Of a stretch of DNA of 33,791 bases, positions 8,571 to 15,898 are shown piece by piece. Every line of letters starts with the position of its first letter. Position 1 is the first letter of the stretch. The notes beneath the pieces are model-generated. The model was not told the DNA's origin and made no database searches. It was given only the letters and a program-made list of their open reading frames with translations. Both the position numbers and the translations under genes were made by a program. This stretch comes from Parcubacteria group bacterium (GTDB lineage: Bacteria; Patescibacteriota; Minisyncoccia; Phycocordibacterales; Zambryskibacteraceae). The DNA lies in contig JAQBQW010000028.1 in assembly GCA_028286805.1 (NCBI GenBank), forward strand, positions 1-33,791. The letters are read 5' to 3'.

Positions 8571-9429
8571 TATGGTGTCCCTGTATCTTACCTCCCAAAG
8601 AACGCAATTCCTTAATCGCCATTTCCGCTTCAACCGGAGTTGGGGGTTTGCCGTGCCAGCGATAATCCTGTTCGAATTCTTTCACTCCTTTGCCCGGAAT
8701 TGTATGGGCAATGATAACGGTTGGTTTCTCATAAATAGTTTTGGCCATTTCAAATGCATCTGCGATTTCTTCTATATTGTGTCCGTCTATTTCGATGACG
8801 TGCCAATTAAACGCCCTCCATTTATCCGAAAGCGGTTCAAGGGGCATGATGGTTTCGGTATAGCCGTCGATCTGAATATTGTTTCGGTCCACCACAGCCA
8901 CCAAGTTATGCAGTTTATTTTTCCCTCCGAGCATCACCGCTTCCCAGGTTTGCCCTTCCTCCTGTTCCCCGTCAGACATCATGCAGTAGATGCGTCTTTT
9001 GTGATCCTGCGCATCCATTGAATCTGCAATGGCCATACCCACCGCCTGGGAAAGTCCGGAACCGAGGGGACCGGAAGACGTTTCAAGCATTGGTAGAAAT
9101 TCCCTGTGCGGATGGCCTTGGAGTCGCGAGCCGAACTTTCTTAACGTTTTTAGTTCTTCCACGGGGAAATATCCCGAATGCGCCATGGTGGAATAAAGGA
9201 CGGGGCAGATATGTCCGTTGGACAAAACAAGCATGTCTCGTTCCGGCCACGTTGGTTCCGTAGGACGATGATTCAGCGTATGAAAATAAAGGGTGGAGAA
9301 TATATCAGACATGCCGAGAGGTCCGGCGGTGTGGCCGGATCCAGCAGCAACTAACATATCAATAATTGAAAGGCGAATATCATTCGCCTTTTCTTCGATC
9401 ATTGTTTTCTTTTCTTCAGTAAGGTGCAT
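8563..9429 (-). CDS. Transketolase, N-terminal (thiamine diphosphate-binding) subunit
   Basis: 288 residues that match the pyrophosphate-binding half of transketolase. AAGSGHTAGPLG (28-39) and LQGHPH (103-108) provide the active-site histidines. MSDGEQEEGQTWEA opens the metal/ThDP motif at 151, which closes with VVDRNN near 179-184. LETSSGPLGSGLSQAVG is the conserved dimer/cofactor loop. The ATG at 9429 lies 3 bases after the rpe stop. Split transketolases are known from archaea and many bacteria, so the split is probably real rather than an error: both halves have their own start and stop, overlapping by 8 bases. It acts in the cytoplasm in the non-oxidative pentose phosphate pathway. Confidence 0.92.
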   Translation of the reverse strand: MHLTEEKKTMIEEKANDIRLSIIDMLVAAGSGHTAGPLGMSDIFSTLYFHTLNHRPTEPTWPERDMLVLSNGHICPVLYSTMAHSGYFPVEELKTLRKFGSRLQGHPHREFLPMLETSSGPLGSGLSQAVGMAIADSMDAQDHKRRIYCMMSDGEQEEGQTWEAVMLGGKNKLHNLVAVVDRNNIQIDGYTETIMPLEPLSDKWRAFNWHVIEIDGHNIEEIADAFEMAKTIYEKPTVIIAHTIPGKGVKEFEQDYRWHGKPPTPVEAEMAIKELRSLGGKIQGHHND

Positions 9430-9432
9430 TAT

Positions 9433-10134
9433 TTAAAGTTCTAGAAAATCGAAAAGGGAACCTTCGGGATCGCCGGATTCAAAGATGGCGGATCCAACAA
9501 TCAATCTTTCTGCTCCGGCTTCGATCAACTCTTCGGCGTGTTCGATGGTCACTCCTCCGTCTATCGCAATAATCGTATCTTCGTGCGTCTTCTTCAGCTC
9601 CCTTATTCTATCAAAAATAACCGGATTAAACGCCTGTCCCTGCGAACCAATTTTATCTATTGCCATGAGCTGAACGAAATCCGCTTCGAGAACGTGCGGT
9701 AATACGTTTTCTATCGGCGTGTCTATGTTGACGGCCAATCCTATTTCTACACTAACCATGGAGGCAGCTGAACCGAATCGCTGTCTCAAACTATTCAATA
9801 CCGTGCTGACCTCATCGTCCGATTCAAAAGATTCGATATGAACGATTATCCTTTCAGCCCCGGCTCGAATCCAATCTTCGGCAATATCTTCTGGGTGTCT
9901 TACCATTAAGTGCGCTTCAAAGCTCAAATCTTCCCAGAAAGGAAAACCTTCGACCTCGTGTGCTATTTTTAGAAATTCAGACGGGTCTCCTGCATACGGC
10001 CATGAGGAACGGTCTGTCAGAGTTTTGTCTTCGACATCAATATGCACCATGGGAATGTGCCCGATTACCATCTCGAGTTTTTCATGAAGGTCTAAAAAGT
10101 CTTCGGGAAGAATCGCCGGGATGATGCTCGTCAT
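9433..10134 (-). CDS. rpe: Ribulose-phosphate 3-epimerase-like protein (divergent)
   Basis: 233 residues with a (beta/alpha)8 barrel pattern typical of RPE. HID (31-33) supplies a metal His and catalytic Asp, AHLMV contains His75, and IAIDGG (190-194) contains Asp192, the second catalytic Asp. VGSAIF near the end is the usual phosphate-binding strand. Two regions differ from the textbook enzyme. The segment after HIDVED lacks the MDGxFVPN form, and the conserved PGFGGQ loop is replaced by DKIGSQGQ (160-167). The catalytic residues remain and the operon supplies both neighbouring activities (ribose isomerase and transketolase), so ribulose 5-phosphate to xylulose 5-phosphate epimerisation is the best call. 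Another ketose-phosphate epimerase is possible. Start and rpiB stop share ATGA. Confidence 0.82.
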   Translation of the reverse strand: MTSIIPAILPEDFLDLHEKLEMVIGHIPMVHIDVEDKTLTDRSSWPYAGDPSEFLKIAHEVEGFPFWEDLSFEAHLMVRHPEDIAEDWIRAGAERIIVHIESFESDDEVSTVLNSLRQRFGSAASMVSVEIGLAVNIDTPIENVLPHVLEADFVQLMAIDKIGSQGQAFNPVIFDRIRELKKTHEDTIIAIDGGVTIEHAEELIEAGAERLIVGSAIFESGDPEGSLFDFLEL

Positions 10135-10574
10135 AGATTGTTTATTTTATTGATTCTTCTGATGTGTCTTTCGTCTCCGGAAAAGGGGGTGTCGAGCCAT
10201 AACTTGATGGCGTGTTTCGCTTCGTTCTCGTTGATGAAGCCGGAACCCAAGGAAAGAACATTCGCATCATTATGCGTGCGGGATAGTTTTATAATACTGA
10301 GTTCTCCTCCATACCAAAGCGCTGCGCGAATTCCCTCCTGCTTGTTTGCAGACATTGCTTCCCCTTGTCCGGATTTTCCCAACACAATTCCTTTGGATTC
10401 GGGATCCGCAGAAACAGCTCTCGCCACCGCAGAAATAAAGTCCGGATAATCGTCTGTTTCGTCATAGACGAATGCACCCATGTCTTCGGCCGTATATCCA
10501 AGTTCGTGCAAGAAGGGGATCAACTTCCCTTTTAATTCGAACCCTGCATGATCAGACCCAATATAGATCTTCAT
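10131..10574 (-). CDS. rpiB: Ribose-5-phosphate isomerase B
   Basis: 147 residues of the RpiB/LacAB fold, converting ribose 5-phosphate to ribulose 5-phosphate. GSDHAGFELK (7-16) is the substrate-binding opening, DDYPDF (41-46) follows, and GKSGQGEAMSANK is the active-site loop. In the E. coli type that loop contains a catalytic Cys. Here it has Ser and the SGxGE pattern, as in the Mycobacterium tuberculosis enzyme, where a Glu is the proposed base. TRTHNDANVLSLG-like residues (SRTHNDANVLSLG here) complete the site. The gene starts 2 bases after the gap stop and ends in a 4-base overlap with rpe, so it sits inside a coupled operon. Confidence 0.9.
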   Translation of the reverse strand: MKIYIGSDHAGFELKGKLIPFLHELGYTAEDMGAFVYDETDDYPDFISAVARAVSADPESKGIVLGKSGQGEAMSANKQEGIRAALWYGGELSIIKLSRTHNDANVLSLGSGFINENEAKHAIKLWLDTPFSGDERHIRRINKINNL

Positions 10575-10576
10575 AG

Positions 10577-11611
10577 TTATTGAATTGAAGCCCCAAGTTT
10601 TGACACATGATCCACAAGCGTATAGGTGTACCCCATTTCGTTGTCATACCACGCCATCACCTTAATCAGATTTCCTCCAATGACTTTTGTGAGAGAAAGA
10701 TCTGCAATCGAACCGTATCGTGAACCCAAGATATCGGTTGAAACCAATTCTTCTTCAGTAACCGAGAAAATGCCTTCCCACTTCTTATCTGCTGCAGCTT
10801 TCTTTAATGCGGCATTTACTTCTTCCACGGTCGTATTTCTTTCAGAGATGAATGTTATGTCCACAATAGATCCTGCAATCACCGGAACGCGGATTGAAAG
10901 ACCGTCAAAGAGTCCGGTGAGCTTTGGAAATGCTTTGGTCACGGCAATTGCCGCTCCCGTGGTAGAAGGAACTATGTTTTGCGCAGCAGCTCTTCCCTCT
11001 CTAAATCCTTTTTTAGACGGACCATCAATGAGCGCCTGGGTGGCAGTGTATCCGTGTACCGTATTCAATACTGCTTTTTGAATACCTACAGCCGCATCAA
11101 GGATAGCAATGAGAGGAGAACCTGCGTTTGTGGTACACGATGCATTTGAAGTGATCTGGCATGTAGCCAACTTATCTTCGTTCACTCCCATGAGGATGGT
11201 GGCACCTTCAATACCGGCAATCGGTTCATCTTTCATCGGCGCGGTCACCACAACTCGTTTTGCACCTGCATCGAGATGAACCTTGGCTTTTTCATACGAT
11301 GTAAACAATCCTGTAGATTCAACCACAATATCAATATTCAAATCTTTCCAAGGAAGTTTGGCCGGATCTTTTTCCTGAATAAACTTGATTTCATGCCCGT
11401 CGATAATAAGAGCGCTTTTATCCGCTGAAACTTTCACGTCTAAATCAGATTTGCCGTATACCGTATCGTATTTGAAAAGATAGGCAATATTTTCAATATC
11501 TCCCAAATCATTCATGGCAACAACATCCAATTCTGGATGTTCTTTAGCCAATTTATAAAACGCGCGTCCGATTCTGCCTGCGCCGTTAACGGCTACTCGT
11601 ATTGTTTTCAT
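10577..11611 (-). CDS. gap: Glyceraldehyde-3-phosphate dehydrogenase, type I
   Basis: 344 residues. VNGAGRIGR (8-16) is the NAD-binding loop (NGFGRIGR in most enzymes). SNASCTTN holds the catalytic Cys, followed by an unusual AGSP where most enzymes have CLAP. A His in TVHGYT and the C-terminal WYDNEMGYT complete the active site. It oxidises glyceraldehyde 3-phosphate to 1,3-bisphosphoglycerate in glycolysis. It is the first gene of a five-gene unit with rpiB, rpe and the two transketolase halves, linking the triose-phosphate output of transketolase to lower glycolysis. No phosphoglycerate kinase or triose-phosphate isomerase is nearby. A promoter-like site overlaps the end of nrdB. Confidence 0.95.
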   Translation of the reverse strand: MKTIRVAVNGAGRIGRAFYKLAKEHPELDVVAMNDLGDIENIAYLFKYDTVYGKSDLDVKVSADKSALIIDGHEIKFIQEKDPAKLPWKDLNIDIVVESTGLFTSYEKAKVHLDAGAKRVVVTAPMKDEPIAGIEGATILMGVNEDKLATCQITSNASCTTNAGSPLIAILDAAVGIQKAVLNTVHGYTATQALIDGPSKKGFREGRAAAQNIVPSTTGAAIAVTKAFPKLTGLFDGLSIRVPVIAGSIVDITFISERNTTVEEVNAALKKAAADKKWEGIFSVTEEELVSTDILGSRYGSIADLSLTKVIGGNLIKVMAWYDNEMGYTYTLVDHVSKLGASIQ

Positions 11612-11617
11612 AAATCT

Positions 11618-11626
11618 AGTATATCA
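11618..11626 (-). promoter_or_regulatory. Extended -10 promoter candidate for the gap operon
   Basis: On the minus strand TGA-TATACT ends 6 bases before the gap ATG. The predicted transcription start would be at or within a base or two of the A of ATG, giving a leaderless mRNA. No clear -35 lies upstream, as expected for an extended -10 site. It overlaps the nrdB stop region (11624). Confidence 0.5.
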
Positions 11627-12637
11627 CGCAACAGTTTCTGTCTTCTCCTCCACTTTCTTGGCTGAAGCGTGTCCATCTACCTCATACGAAGTGTTTTGAG
11701 CCTCAAAGAAGTTCACCAATTCGAATACGTCTGTGGCGGTAGACATCCATTTTGCGGGGTTTGTCGCATTATAGTGCTTTGGCAATCCGAGCTCTTCGAG
11801 TCTTCTGTCTGCCACATACTGCACATATTGGTTCACATAATCCGCATTCAAACCAAGAATACCCTGGGGGAACAAATCCTTGTTGTATGCAGTTTCGAGA
11901 TCCACTCCATCGATAATAATCTGCTGGATTTCATTGGCGAATTCTTCGGTTAACAGTTCTTCGTTTTCTTCGAGAATGGTGTGAACGAGGTTAATGCCGA
12001 ATTTAAGATGGAGGGATTCATCTCGGATAACCCAGTTGATCATCGAACCGAAGTTTCGAAGCTGGTTTCTTTGTCGGAACGAAAGCGCCACCATGAAACC
12101 GGAATAGAACCAGATTCCTTCCATGACGATGTTTGTGGCAACCAAATTTCGGATGAAATCTTTCTTTCCTTCAACGCTTGAGATATCGAGGGTATCTTCG
12201 GTCATTCTCCTCATGTATCTATTGATGTAGTCTTCCTTGGCGGTCATTGAAGGAACATTCAAATGAAGATCGAAAATCTTTTCTTTGTCGAAAGGGAAAG
12301 TTTGAAGAACGTATTCGAAAGCAACGCAGTGGTTTGCTTCTTCCCACATCTGCTTTGCAAGATACAGATGGCATTCCGGGGACTTGAGATACGGGTAGAT
12401 TCCCAAAGCGATCGAACGGTTAACAATGAGTTCTGCAGGATTGAAGAACGCCATCAAAAACTTAACGGCGTGTTTTTCGTCTTCGGTCATATTCGCCCAG
12501 TCATCTAGATCTTCTTTCAGTGTGATTTCGTGCGGAAACCAGGTGTTTCGAACTGCTTGGTTGTACAAATCATATGCCCATTGGTACCTGATGGGGTGTA
12601 GGTTCATATCGTCCGGCGTGGCTTTTCCGATGAGCAT
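11624..12637 (-). CDS. nrdB: Ribonucleotide reductase class I small subunit, class Ic-like (Phe at the radical Tyr site)
   Basis: 337 residues of the ferritin-like R2 subunit, which holds the metal cofactor that starts the radical chemistry for making deoxynucleotides. From the ATG at 12637 the six metal ligands are Glu69, Glu100, His103, Glu173, Glu207 and His210. The helix reads WEEANHCVAFEY, so the residue four after the ligand His is Phe107, where class Ia/Ib proteins carry the radical Tyr. A Glu first ligand plus Phe matches the Chlamydia trachomatis class Ic protein, which uses a Mn/Fe centre. The ligand spacings (31, 3, 4, 73, 34, 3) also agree with that protein as I recall it. ILGLNADYVNQYVQYVADRR is also class Ic-like. 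The frame extends to a TTG at 12664 overlapping nrdA; I prefer the ATG 17 bases after the nrdA stop. Mn/Fe use is inferred. Confidence 0.92.
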   Translation of the reverse strand: MLIGKATPDDMNLHPIRYQWAYDLYNQAVRNTWFPHEITLKEDLDDWANMTEDEKHAVKFLMAFFNPAELIVNRSIALGIYPYLKSPECHLYLAKQMWEEANHCVAFEYVLQTFPFDKEKIFDLHLNVPSMTAKEDYINRYMRRMTEDTLDISSVEGKKDFIRNLVATNIVMEGIWFYSGFMVALSFRQRNQLRNFGSMINWVIRDESLHLKFGINLVHTILEENEELLTEEFANEIQQIIIDGVDLETAYNKDLFPQGILGLNADYVNQYVQYVADRRLEELGLPKHYNATNPAKWMSTATDVFELVNFFEAQNTSYEVDGHASAKKVEEKTETVA

Positions 12638-12654
12638 TGGGAATATTAAATTAA

Positions 12655-15267
12655 TTACTGGCAACTAATACATGCGTTTGCATCTGCAGGATCCTCCGGC
12701 ATATGGATGGTATATCCTCCTGAAGGAGCAGGCTTCTGAATCTGCGCGGTCATCTCGATCATTTCAACCGGTTCAACTCGCACTACAATACCAGATTCAA
12801 CGGGGATGGTAATAGGTGCAACTTCTTCAACAATGTGTTCAATTATTGGAACAGGTTCTTCTTTTATCGGTTCAGTTACGGAAGACAATCCCGCTACCGC
12901 TCCGAATCCTTTTCTTCCCATCTTTTGTGCCTTATTCACAGCCACGGTGGACTGTTCGGCGGTGTGACGAGGCTTCATATGGAGATAGTAGGTGGATTTC
13001 AAACCTTTCTTCCAAGCGGTTGAATAGAGGTCCATCATGACGTCCACATCTCGTGAATCGAGATAAATGTTTCGAGACAATGCCTGGTCAGTCCATTTCT
13101 GCGCCCGTGCGGCAACTTCAACATATGCGTACGGAGAAGTAGTAAACGAAGTTTTGTATATATCTTTGATGTGCTGGGGAATCTTGTCTATGTTGGTAAG
13201 GTCTCCTTGGTGCGCAATGATCTGTTCCTTTACTTCATCCCAGATACCTAGGTTGTTGAGATCTTTAACCAAGTTGTGGTTAAGATCAAGATATTTTCCG
13301 GAAAGAGTGTTTCGAGAGAATACCTGAGCAAATCGTCCGTCGATGCCGGGAACGGTTCCTGCAACGAGACCGATGGTTGCATTTGGAGCAACCGCCATAA
13401 GAGTGGCGTTTCTCATTCCCTTCTTCACTTTTTCTCGGAGGATATCCCAATTAAGGCCCTTGTGGTGGGAAACTTTGTCTACAGCAAGAGGGACTCCCCG
13501 TCTGTCTTCGAGTATTTCAAGAGTATCAATTGGAACCTGACCCTTGGACCAGCGTGATCCTTCAAAGTTTTTGTAGCTTCCTCGTTCCTGGGCAAGATTG
13601 GCGCTTTCGTCTATTGCCATGTATGAGACGAATTCAAAGATTCGGTCGGTAAAGTTATAAGCAGCTTCGGATTCATAAGCAATACCAATCTTTTCAAAAA
13701 CGTCTGCAAGTCCCATCACTCCGAGTCCTACTGCTCTGTTCTCTGAATCTGATTTTCTGGCCTCAGCAATAGGAAGAAGGTTGATATCGATCAAGTTATC
13801 GAGCTGGCGAATAGCGGAACGAACGGTTTCTTCGAGTTTCTGCCACTGAATCTCTTTGTTAATGATATGCGCGGCCAAGTTGAGCGATGCGAGGTTGCAT
13901 ACAGCGATATTGTCTTTATCCTGAGGCAAACAAATCTCTGTACACAAATTAGACATGTGAATCGTACCTGTATTGTTGTTCATAGCGCGGAGGTTGATCG
14001 GATCTTTCCACACTTGCCATGGATGAGAGGTTGTCTGCAAAGCAACGAGCATCTGACGATACAATTCTTTGGCTGGAACTTTCTTAAACATATACAATTT
14101 ACCCTCTTCTGCCATTTGGACGTACTCCATATATCTTTTAGAGAATACTTTTCCATACATTTCATTCAAATCCGGAGTTTCTGCAGGATCGAACATGTAC
14201 CAGTCTTCTCCAGTACCAACACGCTTCATAAACTCGTCTGAAATGAATGCTGCTGTATTTGCCGTGCGCATTCTCATGTAATCGTCTCCCGCATTATGTT
14301 TCCATTCGAGGAAATCAGGAAAATCATAGTGCCAGGTTTCCATGTAGAAACAAAGCGCTCCTCTTCGTTTGCCGGCACGCATGATGGCACGTATTGCCGT
14401 ATCCATAATCTTGGCAAAAGGAGTTGGGCCGGATGATACTCCGTTAGTAGATTTGAGCGGAGATCCGGATGCGCGAAGCTTAGTCAAAGAAACTCCCATA
14501 CCTCCCGAACCTTTGGAGAGCATCATGACGTCAGAAACGGATTTAGAAATATGCGCCATGTCATCATGGACTTCCATGAGGAAACAGTTGGCGAGGGCCG
14601 GACGAGTGGTACCCGCACCGAGGTTAACCGAACTGCCTGCGATATATTCCATGCGAGACATCTTGTCGTAGAAACGGATTGCGGCATCAGTTGGATTGGC
14701 TTCGTTGTACGAGAGTCCCATGGCAACGCGCATAAAGAAAATTTGAGGCGTTTCAACGTGATCCTGATTCTTGTTGGTCAACAAATAAAGTTCTGCCACC
14801 GTTGAGATGCCCGTGTACTGAAAAAGACCGTCTCGTTTGAGATCAAGAGCTGCAGCTAACATAGGAAGATCGAACTTTTCTCTCATTCGAACATCTAACC
14901 TGCCCTCGGCGATTCCTTCTTCGATGTATCGATTGAAATATTCTTTATGCTTAATATCCAGAGTATGAGGATCGTTGTCATAAGGCCCGAGAACCTTTTT
15001 GTATATTGTTTTCAAGAAAAGACGGGTGGCAATAGTGTCATATCCGAGGTCATCTTTAATGTTTTGAACGGCGGCAATAATAGTTGCCTGGTCCATCTGT
15101 TCTGTTGAAATGCCATCGTAGACTGTCAATCGAGTATCAGTGGCAACCTGCATCACTTTTGAGATCGGATCGGTAAGACCGAACGCTGCGCGTTCGATCG
15201 ATTTGTTGATCATATCCGCATTAAATTCCTCTTTTGTACCGTCTCTTCGTGTGATGTATGGACTCAT
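12655..15267 (-). CDS. nrdA: Ribonucleotide reductase class I large (catalytic) subunit
   Basis: 870 residues. An ATP-cone allosteric domain occupies about 1-95 (ITRRDGTKEEFNADMINKSI). The barrel carries the redox pair Cys228 (ALANCFL) and Cys457 (IAVCNLAS), and the active-site set Asn440, Cys442 (thiyl radical) and Glu444 in SNLCTEICLP. A Tyr pair in STYYLHMKPR matches the radical-transfer tyrosines. The tail ends in CISCQ, with Cys866 and Cys869 as the re-reduction pair. It reduces ribonucleoside diphosphates with the small subunit encoded immediately downstream. A low-complexity acidic/proline linker of about 60 residues (TEPIKEEPVPIIEHIVEE and on) separates core and tail cysteines. No intein is present. 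One overall-activity ATP-cone is visible, so dATP feedback control is likely. Confidence 0.95.
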   Translation of the reverse strand: MSPYITRRDGTKEEFNADMINKSIERAAFGLTDPISKVMQVATDTRLTVYDGISTEQMDQATIIAAVQNIKDDLGYDTIATRLFLKTIYKKVLGPYDNDPHTLDIKHKEYFNRYIEEGIAEGRLDVRMREKFDLPMLAAALDLKRDGLFQYTGISTVAELYLLTNKNQDHVETPQIFFMRVAMGLSYNEANPTDAAIRFYDKMSRMEYIAGSSVNLGAGTTRPALANCFLMEVHDDMAHISKSVSDVMMLSKGSGGMGVSLTKLRASGSPLKSTNGVSSGPTPFAKIMDTAIRAIMRAGKRRGALCFYMETWHYDFPDFLEWKHNAGDDYMRMRTANTAAFISDEFMKRVGTGEDWYMFDPAETPDLNEMYGKVFSKRYMEYVQMAEEGKLYMFKKVPAKELYRQMLVALQTTSHPWQVWKDPINLRAMNNNTGTIHMSNLCTEICLPQDKDNIAVCNLASLNLAAHIINKEIQWQKLEETVRSAIRQLDNLIDINLLPIAEARKSDSENRAVGLGVMGLADVFEKIGIAYESEAAYNFTDRIFEFVSYMAIDESANLAQERGSYKNFEGSRWSKGQVPIDTLEILEDRRGVPLAVDKVSHHKGLNWDILREKVKKGMRNATLMAVAPNATIGLVAGTVPGIDGRFAQVFSRNTLSGKYLDLNHNLVKDLNNLGIWDEVKEQIIAHQGDLTNIDKIPQHIKDIYKTSFTTSPYAYVEVAARAQKWTDQALSRNIYLDSRDVDVMMDLYSTAWKKGLKSTYYLHMKPRHTAEQSTVAVNKAQKMGRKGFGAVAGLSSVTEPIKEEPVPIIEHIVEEVAPITIPVESGIVVRVEPVEMIEMTAQIQKPAPSGGYTIHMPEDPADANACISCQ

Positions 15268-15427
15268 ATTTTTTGTGCTTATTTCTTCATATTGTACGCA
15301 TTAAATACCTCAAAAAGTTGGGGATAACTTTTCTTTTTGATTCAAAAAATAGAATGGAGAGAGTGTAAAGTCTTATCCGAAAACAGCCCTAAAAATAACA
15401 TCCAAAATCGACCGTGTCCTTTAAAAA
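15268..15427 (-). promoter_or_regulatory. nrdAB upstream region: -10 candidate, inverted repeat and DnaA-box-like site
   Basis: On the minus strand TACAAT (15291-15296) lies 23 bases before the nrdA ATG and is a plausible -10. A perfect 7-base inverted repeat, AAAAGTT and AACTTTT with a 6-base loop, lies at 15313-15332. Inside it TTATCCCCA (15319-15327) differs from the DnaA box TTATCCACA by one base. The repeat may be an operator or a weak terminator for DUF192. I saw no clear NrdR-box pair. Confidence 0.35.
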
Positions 15428-15880
15428 TTAATGTCCGATAGAAAATTTTGAGCCAATGTTGATTCCATTTTTTAAAGCATATCCTGCGGGTATTTCGAGC
15501 ACGTATTGTGCGTCACTTTTTGGGTAAAAAACCTTCGGATATGTGTCTGGTGAAAGGGAGTTTTCTATACTTACCACTTCCCCATTATTGGCCCAAATGA
15601 TATCAATCGGAAACAGCATATCTTTCATCCAGAATCCTTGTTTTCCCGGAGTGGAAAATACGAACAGCATGCCTGTGCCGGAATCCAAAGAAGATCTTCC
15701 GCCCAAACCCTGCTGACGCAAAGATTCCGTATCGGCAATTTCAGCCAGAACTGAATTCCCTCCGATGTTTACGGTCGTTTGTTTATAGAGCAAGGGAACA
15801 TCAGCCGGCACATCTTTTTTATGGATTAAAACCAAAAAAATAAGAGCGAGAGCAGCTAAGCCCAACAGTAATTTTTTCAT
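15428..15880 (-). CDS. DUF192 family exported protein
   Basis: 150 residues. An N-terminal hydrophobic segment (LLLGLAALALIFLVLIH, about 4-20) acts as signal anchor or signal peptide. The rest matches the DUF192 family: EIADTESLRQQGLGGRSSL, GMLFVFSTPGKQGFWMKDMLFPIDIIW, and the closing YVLEIPAGYALKNGI. The family is small, widely spread and of unknown function, usually outside the cytoplasm. The GFWMKDMLFPIDIIW segment is its most conserved part. The gene lies between the giant surface protein gene, 18 bases upstream, and nrdA, with 160 bases downstream. Its own -10 candidate suggests separate expression. Confidence 0.85.
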   Translation of the reverse strand: MKKLLLGLAALALIFLVLIHKKDVPADVPLLYKQTTVNIGGNSVLAEIADTESLRQQGLGGRSSLDSGTGMLFVFSTPGKQGFWMKDMLFPIDIIWANNGEVVSIENSLSPDTYPKVFYPKSDAQYVLEIPAGYALKNGINIGSKFSIGH

Positions 15881-15886
15881 GAACTA

Positions 15887-15892
15887 ACTATA
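15887..15892 (-). promoter_or_regulatory. -10 candidate for the DUF192 gene
   Basis: On the minus strand TATAGT ends 6 bases before the DUF192 ATG at 15880, within the 18-base gap after the giant protein stop. It fits a leaderless start. There is no TGN extension and no clear -35. Confidence 0.35.
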
Positions 15893-15898
15893 CCTTAC

